Source of the DNA: SZUA-430 sp964638635
Lineage (GTDB): Bacteria > Pseudomonadota > Alphaproteobacteria > Micropepsales > Micropepsaceae
Direction of reading: 5' to 3'
Assembly (NCBI GenBank): GCA_964638635.1
Contig: CAZXAQ010000005.1
Location: 1-64,000 of the forward strand
Length of the DNA: 64,000 bases
Made by a program: the position numbers and the translations under genes. Below, one piece after another: positions 45,742 to 54,184 of the stretch; the first letter of the stretch is position 1; every line of letters begins with the position of its first letter. The notes beneath the pieces are model-generated. The model saw only the letters and a program-made list of their open reading frames with translations, made no database searches and had not been told where the DNA came from.

Positions 45742-46425
45742 CTAGCGCCGCTTCTCGATCGACACCATGATCGCGCCTTCTTCCGTCATGCCGTCGCGGC
45801 GGCCAGCGGCGATCAGCTCCTCGAACTCGCGCGCAAGCGCCGGGTCGTCTTGAACCTTGTCGAGATGCGCACGGCAATGCTGCAGCGTCTCGTCGATGTT
45901 GACGGCCATGGCGAAGCGCCGGCAGACGTAGTCGTAGGTCACGTCGCGCCAGGCGTTGACGGGCGCCAGCATCGCGCCGGGCGGCAGCGTGTCGTTGTGC
46001 ACCACGCCGGTGCGCCGGTCGATCGTCTTCAGCCACCGGTCGAGCGCGTGCGACGTGCGTTGATCGGCAATCGTATCGTCGTACCAAACGTCAAGAATCT
46101 CGACGCCGTTCCGCGACACGCGCAGCGCTTCGTGCAGCGCCGCCGTCCAATCCTTCACGTGATGCGGCGTGTAGGAAAACACGACGACGTCGAACTCCCC
46201 ATCCGCAAACGGAAGACGCTCCGCGACGCCCTCCACGGCTTCGAACCCGTCCAGCTTGAGTTTCGCGACGTGGTCGGCGCTGGGGTCAAGCGCGGTGAGC
46301 CGCCCAACCTCGCCTTTGACCGTTTTGAGGAACGTGCCGTCGCCGGCGCCGACCTCCAGGATCGATCGCGGGCGGCCGCTCAGCACGCGCGCGCGAAACT
46401 CGCCGCGATAGATATCGTCCGACAT
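45742..46425 (-). CDS. SAM-dependent methyltransferase (class I)
   Basis: 227 residues with a Rossmann methyltransferase core: motif I ILEVGAGDGTFL (about 22-33), LTALDPSADHV, motif II FDVVVFSYTPHHV and LRVSRNGVEILDVW. Distantly similar to UbiE/phospholipid N-methyltransferase types; acceptor unknown. The start at MSDDIYRGEF is chosen since similarity begins there. It follows the dehydratase gene by 31 bp on the same strand. Confidence 0.83.
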   Translation of the reverse strand: MSDDIYRGEFRARVLSGRPRSILEVGAGDGTFLKTVKGEVGRLTALDPSADHVAKLKLDGFEAVEGVAERLPFADGEFDVVVFSYTPHHVKDWTAALHEALRVSRNGVEILDVWYDDTIADQRTSHALDRWLKTIDRRTGVVHNDTLPPGAMLAPVNAWRDVTYDYVCRRFAMAVNIDETLQHCRAHLDKVQDDPALAREFEELIAAGRRDGMTEEGAIMVSIEKRR

Positions 46426-46456
46426 GAAATTCCTCCGATCGGGCGAGCCTACGCGC

Positions 46457-47386
46457 TTAAGCGTCAAATTGCACGGCGGTCGTGTTCGCGCCGCTGACGA
46501 CGACCACAATCCGCTCGCCCGCGCGCGCGGCGTAACGTCCGCAGGCGATCGCCGCAAACGCCGCCGCACCGCCGGGCTCGGCCACGATGCGATAGGACGA
46601 CCAAAGCTGCCGCTGCGCCGCGCGAATATCGTCGTCGTTGACGAGCGCGACGCCGGCCACGTGCGCCTGCGCGATCGGAAACATCAACTCGCCCACGCGC
46701 CGCGCGCCGAGCGAGTCCGCCGCAAGCCCGCCAACCGGCGCATCGACCGGCCGCCCGGCCTCGAGCGCACGTGTAAGGGTAGGGCACGCTTCCGGCTCGA
46801 CGCCGATCACCCGCGCGCGGCCCGCCAATGCTGCGGTGACGCCGCCGAGCAAACCGCCGCCACCGACAGCCGCGATCACGGTGTCGGCACCCGCCACCTG
46901 GTCCTCGATCTCAAGCCCGATCGTTCCCGCGCCCAACAGTGTCTCGCGCTGGTCGTAGGCGTGCACGCGCAATGCGCCGCTCTCTGCTGCCCAAGTCTCG
47001 CTCGCCGCGAGTGCCTCCGCATAGGCGGCACCGCCGACCACAAGATCGGCGCCGTAGCTTCGAATCCGCTCGACCTTCGCGGGCGAGGAGATTTGCGGCA
47101 CGAAAATCTTCGCCGGCACGCCGAGCTTCTGCGCCGCGAACGCAACCGCCGCGCCGTGATTGCCGCCGGACGCCGCGACGACGCCGGCCTTGGGCACCCC
47201 GCGCATCGTCAAATTGGCGAACGCGCCGCGTGCCTTGAATGAGCCCGCGTGTTGCAGAAACTCGAGCTTGAGCCAAACCGCCGCCCCGCCCACAAGCCCC
47301 GCGTCCAGCACGGGCGTCCGTCGCACATAGGGCGCGATGCGCGGGGCGCACGCCTCGATCGCGGCGCGGTCGATAGGATCATGCAT
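46457..47386 (-). CDS. PLP-dependent serine/threonine dehydratase-like enzyme
   Basis: 309 residues of fold-type II PLP enzyme. PLP lysine Lys51 lies in AGSFKARGA; the cofactor-phosphate loop is VGGGGLLGG and ASGGNHGAA binds substrate carboxylate. The size matches catabolic threonine dehydratase or serine racemase, lacking the C-terminal ACT regulatory domain of biosynthetic IlvA. It would deaminate threonine or serine to 2-oxobutyrate or pyruvate. Probably co-transcribed with the methyltransferase downstream. Confidence 0.88.
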   Translation of the reverse strand: MHDPIDRAAIEACAPRIAPYVRRTPVLDAGLVGGAAVWLKLEFLQHAGSFKARGAFANLTMRGVPKAGVVAASGGNHGAAVAFAAQKLGVPAKIFVPQISSPAKVERIRSYGADLVVGGAAYAEALAASETWAAESGALRVHAYDQRETLLGAGTIGLEIEDQVAGADTVIAAVGGGGLLGGVTAALAGRARVIGVEPEACPTLTRALEAGRPVDAPVGGLAADSLGARRVGELMFPIAQAHVAGVALVNDDDIRAAQRQLWSSYRIVAEPGGAAAFAAIACGRYAARAGERIVVVVSGANTTAVQFDA

Positions 47387-47426
47387 GAAACCGGTCCCTC
47401 CGCGGACATCCTAGCACGCGCGCAAA

Positions 47427-47461
47427 CGCGGCGGTCGCCCATCGCAGAGCGCACCGCCGCG
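47427..47461 (-). terminator. Hairpin after the DnaA-like gene
   Basis: A 9-bp perfect stem (CGCGGCGGT with ACCGCCGCG) and 17-nt loop lies 26 bp past the DnaA-like stop, followed on the minus strand by TTT. A weak intrinsic terminator candidate. Confidence 0.45.
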
Positions 47462-47486
47462 CGACCCAAGCGCTGATGTTATTGTT

Positions 47487-48125
47487 CTAGCTCGGATGGC
47501 TGTCGCGGATAGAGCGCAAAAGCGCGTCCATTTCCGCCGCGAATGCAGGATTCTTGGCGATCATCTGCTCGATGACATAGACGCCGTGCAAAACCGTGGA
47601 GTGATCCCGCGGTCCGAACCGGCGGGCAATTTGCGGAAACGACTGCTCCGTCAACTTGCGCGCCGCATACATCGCGATCTGCCGGGGCCGCACCACCTCA
47701 CGCTTGCGGCTCCGCGACTCAAGATCGCCCACCTGGAGGTTGTACTTCTCGCTCACATACCGTTTCACCGCATCGACGGTCGTCCGCCGCGATGGCGAGG
47801 GCGCTGCGGGCCGGTCGAACAGCGGTTGCGGATCGCGCGGCTCCGGCGCCGGGCGGTCGAGCACGAAGTCCACGGCGCAATCCTTCCGCGAAAACTGCTT
47901 GATCAGCGCGGTAATGCGGTCGGCAAACTTCTCGCGCACATTCAGGAAGTGAAACGGCGTGGAACAATTCAACACGACGCGGTCGCTGTCGGCCGATTTC
48001 AAGGCGATCGGCGCGATCCACATGCGATATCTGTATTCGCCGAGTTCGGCGTGAAGAACGCTGAGAACGCGGGGCCAAAAGTTCGTAGGCTCGCCGCCGG
48101 CCACTGCAAGATGGGGTGTCTGCAT
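47487..48125 (-). CDS. DnaA-like protein with domains I and IV but no AAA+ ATPase domain
   Basis: 212 residues. Residues about 14-90 match DnaA domain I (WPRVLSVLHAEL, YRYRMWIAPI, NVREKFADRI), the part that binds DnaB helicase and self-associates. A short Pro-rich linker (91-114) leads directly to domain IV, the DNA-binding part (115-208), with VVRPRQIAMYAARKLT and the DnaA signature FGPRDHSTVLHG (Arg173-Asp174-His175-Ser176-Thr177). The whole ATPase domain, normally over 200 residues, is absent. ATG 48125 is preceded by an AAGGGAAG site. Longer upstream frames run through a terminator hairpin. It could occupy DnaA boxes without initiating. Confidence 0.85.
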   Translation of the reverse strand: MQTPHLAVAGGEPTNFWPRVLSVLHAELGEYRYRMWIAPIALKSADSDRVVLNCSTPFHFLNVREKFADRITALIKQFSRKDCAVDFVLDRPAPEPRDPQPLFDRPAAPSPSRRTTVDAVKRYVSEKYNLQVGDLESRSRKREVVRPRQIAMYAARKLTEQSFPQIARRFGPRDHSTVLHGVYVIEQMIAKNPAFAAEMDALLRSIRDSHPS

Positions 48126-48481
48126 GTCGATGCTTCCCTTCGTTTTTTGTTTCGTTGCAACAAACTGAAAAAGTAGGTCCGGCTTGGCGCGAATACGCAC
48201 GCGCTCGGCGAACCGCCGATCAATCATGTCCTCTGTTGGGTGAAAGCAGGCCCCTGGGGCCGGAGACTTTAGGCTGTTGACGCTCGAACGCTTCCGTAGC
48301 GGAGCGGGTGAATACGAACGTGCTTGTTCTCGGTCATCATTCTGTATCCGTCTCGGTCCGGGTGGGGCCCGGTGTCTGCGGGAAACGGCCAACACGAAAA
48401 TGCCGTGTTGCGTCGGGGGCGTACTCAAGGTTCGAAGAATGTGACGGTGCGATGACATGAAGTCAACGCCTGATTCGCGCG
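48126..48481. other. Leader/promoter region of the DnaA-like gene
   Basis: About 355 bp between the DnaA-like start and the terminators of the next gene. I see no convincing gene in it. I looked by eye for DnaA boxes of the TTATCCACA type on both strands and saw none. It probably holds the promoter of the DnaA-like gene. Confidence 0.5.
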
Positions 48482-48514
48482 AAAAAAATCCGCACACTGA
48501 GCGTCGCGGATTTT
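48482..48514 (-). terminator. Intrinsic terminator (distal of two)
   Basis: On the minus strand, AAAATCCGC and GCGGATTTT form a 9-bp stem around a 12-nt loop, with seven T in a row at its 3' end. It lies 67 bp past the methyltransferase stop and could act in both directions. Confidence 0.7.
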
Positions 48515-48540
48515 CGAAACATCATAGCGAAGATTCCGCC

Positions 48541-48574
48541 AAAAAAATTTTCGGCGAAGAGTTTTTCTTCGCGA
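48541..48574 (-). terminator. Intrinsic terminator (proximal of two)
   Basis: On the minus strand, GCGAAGA and TCTTCGC form a 7-bp stem with a 5-nt loop, followed by CGAAAA and then seven T. It starts 7 bp past the methyltransferase stop. Two terminators in tandem insulate the DnaA-like gene from read-through. Confidence 0.7.
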
Positions 48575-48580
48575 GCACGC

Positions 48581-49375
48581 TCAAGAAATCGCGCGCGATC
48601 GCGTGCGCGTTTGCTTCTTGTTCTGTGTCCGCGTGTCGCACGCGGTCGAAGGACGATGCGCGAGAAAGCAAACGCGCTTCCATGGATCGACGACGGCACG
48701 CGCGCGAAATCCTTGCGCACGAAGAATGTCAAGCCACGTTGCGCGCGCAAACACGCCGATGTGATGCCGATCTGCGAGCGTGCGCGTCGCGCCGCTACGA
48801 TCTGTCAGCGTGAGCGTGTAATCGACGGTTGTGGAGTCGCGCCCTGGTTTCATTGGATGCGTTAATTCGATGTAACGTGCGGAGCGCCCATCGACGGTGT
48901 TTCCGCCGGACTCGCGCGAAGGACGAAATGTTTCACGCACATCGTCCGGCTGCAGCAGAACAACGCCGCCGGGCCGGCAATGCAAGAACACCGTTTTGAT
49001 CGCGCGGCGAAGATCCGGCACGGTCGTCAAGTAACTGATCGCGTCGTGCACGAAAACGAAATCGAACTGCCGCTTGAGCCTGAGCGTCCGCATGTCACCC
49101 GCAATGTGCTCGCAATCGGGGCTTAGCGTTGCGCTGAGCGCAAGCATTTGTGGCGACAAATCCGTCAGGGTCAGGCGGAAGTGCCTTTTCAGATGCAGCG
49201 CGTTGTTGCCGCCGCCGCTCCCGAGTTCGAGCATCGTCGGTTTCTCGGCTGCCCGTTTTTTCAGCAGTTGTTGGCGAACCCACCGCGCCTCACCGGCGTA
49301 GCTCTTGGGATGCGTCACCAGATGAAACCAGGCCGCCAGCTCCCAGTACATCTTGGGCTTCGATCGTACGGCCAT
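48581..49375 (-). CDS. SAM-dependent methyltransferase (class I)
   Basis: 264 residues. Motif I is MLELGSGGGNNALHL (about 48-62), followed by LTLTDLSPQML, the GDMRTLRL motif and FDFVFVHDAISYL. The N-terminus MYWELAAWFHLVTHPKSY suggests a protein group acting on small molecules, but the substrate is unknown. The last 20 residues are Arg/Thr-rich and poorly conserved in appearance. Two tandem terminators follow its stop. It is divergent from a GNAT gene 46 bp away. Confidence 0.8.
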   Translation of the reverse strand: MAVRSKPKMYWELAAWFHLVTHPKSYAGEARWVRQQLLKKRAAEKPTMLELGSGGGNNALHLKRHFRLTLTDLSPQMLALSATLSPDCEHIAGDMRTLRLKRQFDFVFVHDAISYLTTVPDLRRAIKTVFLHCRPGGVVLLQPDDVRETFRPSRESGGNTVDGRSARYIELTHPMKPGRDSTTVDYTLTLTDRSGATRTLADRHHIGVFARATWLDILRAQGFRARAVVDPWKRVCFLAHRPSTACDTRTQNKKQTRTRSRAIS

Positions 49376-49421
49376 CGCCCAATCTCTTGATCACCCCAAC
49401 CTGTCGTGATTTCTAGCCGCC

Positions 49422-49895
49422 ATGGCACAACGTGACAACGAGGGCCTCCAGCTTCGACCAGCCCGCGCCGACGAAAGCGCGATGCTCACCGACCTCTGCC
49501 TTCGCTCGAAAGCCGTGTGGGGCTACGACAAGGCGTTTATGCAAGCCTGTCGTGCGGAACTCACATTGACTCCGGTTGACTTGCAGAAGACCGGCGTTCA
49601 AGTCGCCGAGCGCAATGGCGCCGTCGTCGGTCTCGCGCAAGTTTCTGTCGCAGGGCACGAGGCGTCGCTCGACAAACTCTTCGTCGAACCGTCGGCACTG
49701 CGCACGGGCGCGGGGCGCCGGCTGTTCGAATGGTGCGTGACGACCGCGCGCGCACAAGGCGCCCGCACGCTCGCGATAGAGTCGGATCCCGATGCGGTAG
49801 CCTTCTATCGTCGCATGGGAGCTCGCGACGCGGGCTTTGTTCCGTCAGGCTCGATCCCAGGCCGCGAGCTTCCTCTCCTCAAACTCGAATTGTAG
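49422..49895 (+). CDS. GNAT-family N-acetyltransferase
   Basis: 157 residues of a single GNAT fold: LQLRPARADESAMLTDLCLR at the start, acetyl-CoA motif LDKLFVEPSALRTGAGRRLF (RTGAGR as Q/R-x-x-G-x-G/A) and AIESDPDAVAFYRRMGAR at motif B. Acceptor unknown. It is followed after 8 bp by the GH3 glycosidase gene on the same strand, and the two could share a transcript. Confidence 0.85.
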   Translation: MAQRDNEGLQLRPARADESAMLTDLCLRSKAVWGYDKAFMQACRAELTLTPVDLQKTGVQVAERNGAVVGLAQVSVAGHEASLDKLFVEPSALRTGAGRRLFEWCVTTARAQGARTLAIESDPDAVAFYRRMGARDAGFVPSGSIPGRELPLLKLEL

Positions 49896-49903
49896 AGACG
49901 ACA

Positions 49904-51979
49904 ATGAACCTCAGCCCACGCAAAGGCATGACGGAACAAGAGATCACCGCCACGATCGACGCGATCCTCCGTGAAGCGACGCTCGAAGAGAAAGTCACGA
50001 TGATGTCCGGCCGCGGCTTCTTCAAACAATTCTCCGAAAGCGGGAATCGCTGGGGCGGAAATCCCTATCGCGCAGGCGGCGGTTGCGAGCGCCTCGGCGT
50101 GCCCGCGCTCTACTTCACCGACGGCCCGCGCGGCGTCGCGCGCGGCAACTCCACATGCTTCCCGTGTTCAATGGCGCGGGGCGCTGCTTTCGACGTCGAT
50201 CTCGAACGCCGCATCGGCGAGATCTTCGGCGTCGAAGCCCGCGCGCAAGGCTGCACGCTCTCCGGCGCCGTCTGCATGAACCTGCTCCGCCACCCCGCCT
50301 GGGGCCGCGCGCAAGAAACCTACGGCGAAGACCCGCACCATTTGGGCGAGATGGGTGCGGCCCTCGCGCAAGGCATCCAAACGCACAACGTCGTGGCGAC
50401 CGTGAAACACTTCGCGCTCAACTCGATGGAGAACGCGCGCTTCAAGGTGGATGTGATCGCCGACGAGCGCACGCTGCACGAAGTCTATCTGCCGCACTTT
50501 AAGCGCGCACTCGACGCCGGTTGCGCCACCGTCATGAGCGCCTACAACAAGCTGAACGGCGAATACTGCGGCGAGAACCGCACGCTTCTGACGGATATCC
50601 TGCGCGGCGAGTGGGGTTTTGACGGCTTCGTGCACTCAGACTGGGTCTTCGGCGTGCACAAACAATACGCAGCCGCCGCCGGCCTCGACGTCGAAAACCC
50701 GGAACCGCTCGTCTTCGGGGAGAAACTTGTCGCCGCCGTGCAATCGGGCGCCGTCGAACCCCAAGCGATCGACCAAGCCTGCCGGCGGATCTTGACCGTA
50801 ATCTACCGCTTCGCTGCCGCGGAAGATCCGCTGCCGGCCTACATGCCCGACCTCATCGCCCGCGAGAGCCATCGCGCGGTCGCGCTCGAAGCTGCCGAAA
50901 AGTCGGCCGTCCTGCTCACCAACGACGGCACGCTCCCGCTCAAGAAGGAAAAGGTGCGCAAGCTCGCCGTCCTCGGACGCCTCGCCGCGCTCGTGAACAC
51001 CGGCGACTTCGGCTCTTCCCGCGTGCGCCCGCCCTACGTCGTAACGCCGCTCGAAGGTCTAACGCGTTATCTGGGCGAAAACGCGATACTCACCGCCGAC
51101 GAAAGCAACCTCGCCGCCGCGCGCGCCGCAACGAAAGAGGCCGACGCAACCATCGTGGTCGTCGGCTACACCGCCAAAGAGGAGGGCGAGTTCGTCCCCG
51201 GCGACATCTCGCTCGGCCAAGATGGCGGCCAACCGAATGACAACAACCCGCATCCGATCGGCGGCGACCGCGACTGCCTCGATCTCCCGCGTCCGCAAAT
51301 CGACCTAATCAAAGCCGCGGTGGAGAGCGGCCAACCCGTCATCGTCGTGATCGTCGCAGGCTCCGCCGTGCTCGTCGAAGAGTGGCTCTCCCAATCGAAC
51401 GCGATCCTGCAGACCTTCTACAGCGGGATGGAAGGCGGCACCGCGCTCGCGAAACTCGTGTTCGGCGACATCTCACCCTCCGGCAAGCTCCCGTTCACCG
51501 TCGCGAAGTCCGAGCGCGACTACCCGCACTTCGACAAGGATGCCGACCGCATCGACTACGGCTACTACCACGGCTACACGCTGTTCGAACGCGAGGGCAG
51601 GGCACCGCGCTTCCCGTTCGGCCACGGCCTCAGCTACACGCGCTTCACCTACCGCGCCCTGAAACTGCGCCGCACGAAAGACGCTGTCGAAGTAACCGTG
51701 TCTGTTCGCAACGAAGGCAAAGTCGCCGCCGACGAGATCGTCCAAATCTACGCAAGCTTCCCAGCCACAGCCGCCGACCGCCCGAAGAAGCTGCTGAAGG
51801 CCTTCGCGCGCCTATCTCTCGAGCCCGGCGAAACGAAAACCGTCCGCCGCGAAGTGCGCCTCGACGCCCTCAAGTGGCGCGATCCCGCCACCCACACCTG
51901 GAAACTCGAAAGCGGCCGCCACACAATCCACGTCGGTGGCTCGTCTCAAACCGCGCTCAGCGCAACGATCGATCTTTAG
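49904..51979 (+). CDS. Glycoside hydrolase family 3 (beta-glucosidase-like)
   Basis: 691 residues. The GH3 N-terminal barrel contains TLEEKVTMMSGRGFF, YGEDPHHLGEM, TVKHFALNSME and the catalytic nucleophile Asp246 in GFVHSDWVFG. The GH3 C-terminal alpha/beta sandwich (about 340-560) has the AEKSAVLLTNDGTLPL start, and a fibronectin-III-like domain (about 600-685, VSVRNEGKVAADEIVQIY) closes it. No signal peptide is visible, so it is probably cytoplasmic and would act on imported glucosides. ATG 49904 matches the family's start; upstream frames lie in the GNAT gene. Confidence 0.93.
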   Translation: MNLSPRKGMTEQEITATIDAILREATLEEKVTMMSGRGFFKQFSESGNRWGGNPYRAGGGCERLGVPALYFTDGPRGVARGNSTCFPCSMARGAAFDVDLERRIGEIFGVEARAQGCTLSGAVCMNLLRHPAWGRAQETYGEDPHHLGEMGAALAQGIQTHNVVATVKHFALNSMENARFKVDVIADERTLHEVYLPHFKRALDAGCATVMSAYNKLNGEYCGENRTLLTDILRGEWGFDGFVHSDWVFGVHKQYAAAAGLDVENPEPLVFGEKLVAAVQSGAVEPQAIDQACRRILTVIYRFAAAEDPLPAYMPDLIARESHRAVALEAAEKSAVLLTNDGTLPLKKEKVRKLAVLGRLAALVNTGDFGSSRVRPPYVVTPLEGLTRYLGENAILTADESNLAAARAATKEADATIVVVGYTAKEEGEFVPGDISLGQDGGQPNDNNPHPIGGDRDCLDLPRPQIDLIKAAVESGQPVIVVIVAGSAVLVEEWLSQSNAILQTFYSGMEGGTALAKLVFGDISPSGKLPFTVAKSERDYPHFDKDADRIDYGYYHGYTLFEREGRAPRFPFGHGLSYTRFTYRALKLRRTKDAVEVTVSVRNEGKVAADEIVQIYASFPATAADRPKKLLKAFARLSLEPGETKTVRREVRLDALKWRDPATHTWKLESGRHTIHVGGSSQTALSATIDL

Positions 51980-51983
51980 ATCC

Positions 51984-52685
51984 ATGCCGCTCATCCGAAC
52001 ATCGAACGAAAGCGACACGCTCATCGTCACCTTTGCGCGCCCGCCGGCCAACGCCTTCAACCTGGCGCTGATCGAAGAACTCGCCACCTGTTTCGAAGCC
52101 GCCGTCGCAAAACCGCCGCCGCGCGGACTCGTGGTCACCGGCGAAGGTGCAGTCTTCTCGGGCGGCGTCGATTTCAAGGAAGCGCCGCGTTACAGCGCCG
52201 AGGAAAAGAGCCGTATGGTGCAGGGGATCAACCGCATGATCACCGCACTCTACGGCGTCCCATGCGCAACCGTCGCAGCGGTGAACGGCCATGCGATCGG
52301 CGGCGCTTTCGTGGTCATGCTCGCCTGCGACGTGCGGCTGGCGGTGCGGTCGAACGCCAAACTCGCACTCAGCGAAGTCGCGGCGGGCATCCCTTATCCC
52401 GCCTGCCCCATGGAAATCGTCAAGGCCGAACTCGCCCCGGACGTGCGCCGCCGCTTGGTCCTGTCCGGGCAACCGATCGCACCCGCGGATGCGCACGGCA
52501 TGGGGATCGTGGATGAGCTTGTTTCTCCTGATCGGCTCGTGTTGCGAGCCGTCGAGATCGCGCAAACGCGCGCGGCGCTACCTGCCTACGCGCGCGTCAA
52601 AGGGCAACTGAAGTCGGATACGCTCCGACGTATGAGCGGGATCATTGCCGGCGCCGAAGACCCGATGCTCGACCATTGGGTTTGA
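51984..52685 (+). CDS. Enoyl-CoA hydratase/isomerase family protein
   Basis: 233 residues of crotonase fold. FARPPANAFNLALIEEL, the oxyanion-hole region FSGGVDFKEA, and AAVNGHAIGGAFVVMLACD (second oxyanion loop) are present. The catalytic Glu of true hydratases in the later loop is not obvious (EVAAGIPYPACPME), so an isomerase or hydrolase role is possible. It starts 4 bp after the GH3 stop and is convergent with the CoA-transferase. Likely part of fatty-acid or aromatic-acid breakdown. Confidence 0.85.
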   Translation: MPLIRTSNESDTLIVTFARPPANAFNLALIEELATCFEAAVAKPPPRGLVVTGEGAVFSGGVDFKEAPRYSAEEKSRMVQGINRMITALYGVPCATVAAVNGHAIGGAFVVMLACDVRLAVRSNAKLALSEVAAGIPYPACPMEIVKAELAPDVRRRLVLSGQPIAPADAHGMGIVDELVSPDRLVLRAVEIAQTRAALPAYARVKGQLKSDTLRRMSGIIAGAEDPMLDHWV

Positions 52686-52714
52686 TCGGCCGGGCAGTCC
52701 ACCGCCGTCGATCT

Positions 52715-54064
52715 CTAGGCGACGCCGCCCATCGCGAACCAGCGCGGCAGCAACCCGGCCTGACGGGCATCGCGCTCCAAGCCCTCGCGGAAATCCGGAT
52801 GCGCGAGCCCGATCAGCGCCTTCGCGCGCTCCGAAACCGACTTGCCCTTCAGATTGACCATCCCGTACTCCGTCACGACATACATAATGTCCGACCGCGG
52901 CGTCGTCACGATGTTGCCCGGTGTCAGGTCGAGGACGATGCGGCTCTTGCGTTGGCCTTTGCGTTCATAGGTTGACGACAACAGCATGAACGACTTGCCG
53001 CCTTTGGACGCATAGGCGCCGCGCACGAACTGCAGCTGTCCGCCGGTGCCGGTCAGATGGCGATGCCCGTCGGACTCCGACGCGGCTTGTCCCTGAAGAT
53101 CGATCTGCGTCGTGTTGTTGATCGACACGACGTTGTCGTTCCGCATGATGATGTGCGGAAGATTCGTGTAATCGACCGGATAACACAGCATCTCCGGATT
53201 CTTGTCGATCGCTTCGTAGAGGTACTTCGACCCCAGCGCGAACGTGAATACAACCTTCCCCGGATCGATCTGCTTGCGCGCGCCGGTGACGCAACCCGCT
53301 TTCATCAGGTCGATGATCCCGTCGGTCAGCATCTCGGTGTGCACGCCCAGGTCCTTGATCCCGCTTTGCGCCAACAGCGAGCACACGGCATTCGGCATCG
53401 ACCCGATGCCGATCTGGATACAGGCGCCGTCGTCGATCTCGCCCGCGATGAGTTCGGCGGCCTTGCGGTCGATATCCGTCATCGGCGCATTGCGCAGCTC
53501 GGTCAGCGGCGCTTTCGTTCCTTCGACGATGTAGTCGACCTCGCTCACGTGAATGTTGTTTTCATCGCCGTGCACCCACGGCACCGAAGGCGAGGTCTCC
53601 AACACGACTATCTTCGCTCGCTCGACCGCGGCACGGATCCACACATTGCTGGGGCCGAGGTTGAAGTTCCCGTCCTTGTCCATCGGGGCCGTGCGCAGGA
53701 GCAGCATGTCTGGCGGCTCGATGAACCGGCGGTAGTAGTCTGGCACCTCGCCCAAATTGAGCGGAATGTAGATGCAGCGCCCGGCATCGTGCTTCATCCG
53801 GTCGTAGGTGCTGAAGTGCCAATTGAACGATAGGAAGTGCTTCGACTCCGGATCGGACTCGAACATCATGACCGGCCGGATCGAAAGGCACGCGCGCACC
53901 TTGACGTTGGTCAGTTCATCCTTGCGAGCCGCGATCGCCTGATCGAGCACCTCCGGCTGCGTGTTGGCGCCGCCGAAGTCGAGCCACATCCCCGATTTGA
54001 CCAATGCCGCAACCTCGGCGGCGGTGGCATGCTTGGCCGGCGCTTGTGCCTTGCGTCTCGTCAT
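52715..54064 (-). CDS. Acetyl-CoA hydrolase/CoA-transferase family (4-hydroxybutyrate/butyrate CoA-transferase-like)
   Basis: 449 residues of a class I CoA-transferase single polypeptide. The catalytic-Glu region is LGVHTEMLTDGIIDLM; other marks are GACIQIGIGSMPNAV in the second half and the GGQLQFVRGAYASKGGKSFM block. It moves CoA between acyl groups, probably acetate or butyrate-like acids, in the cytoplasm. It is divergent from the feruloyl-CoA-synthase-like gene across 120 bp and convergent with the enoyl-CoA hydratase, all in CoA-thioester metabolism. Confidence 0.9.
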   Translation of the reverse strand: MTRRKAQAPAKHATAAEVAALVKSGMWLDFGGANTQPEVLDQAIAARKDELTNVKVRACLSIRPVMMFESDPESKHFLSFNWHFSTYDRMKHDAGRCIYIPLNLGEVPDYYRRFIEPPDMLLLRTAPMDKDGNFNLGPSNVWIRAAVERAKIVVLETSPSVPWVHGDENNIHVSEVDYIVEGTKAPLTELRNAPMTDIDRKAAELIAGEIDDGACIQIGIGSMPNAVCSLLAQSGIKDLGVHTEMLTDGIIDLMKAGCVTGARKQIDPGKVVFTFALGSKYLYEAIDKNPEMLCYPVDYTNLPHIIMRNDNVVSINNTTQIDLQGQAASESDGHRHLTGTGGQLQFVRGAYASKGGKSFMLLSSTYERKGQRKSRIVLDLTPGNIVTTPRSDIMYVVTEYGMVNLKGKSVSERAKALIGLAHPDFREGLERDARQAGLLPRWFAMGGVA

Positions 54065-54184
54065 GGGGTTTCCTCAAGTCACGTTTGTGATTTGCCGAAG
54101 TATTTGCACACCCGGGGGCGATGGCAAAGCCTCCCGCCTCGTGCAATATCAAAGAACCGCCATTGACCTGGAAGGACGCCCCCC

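Noticed and set aside
48126..48497. In-frame N-terminal extension of the DnaA-like protein
   Set aside because: It runs through a terminator hairpin and lacks similarity to DnaA, while ATG 48125 has a good ribosome site.
48126..48581. Possible replication origin next to the DnaA-like gene
   Set aside because: No DnaA-box clusters were seen by eye, and there are no other origin genes nearby; AT-rich stretches are explained by the terminators.
48457..48813. 118-codon plus-strand frame over the terminators
   Set aside because: It crosses two terminator hairpins and lies antisense to the methyltransferase; composition looks random.
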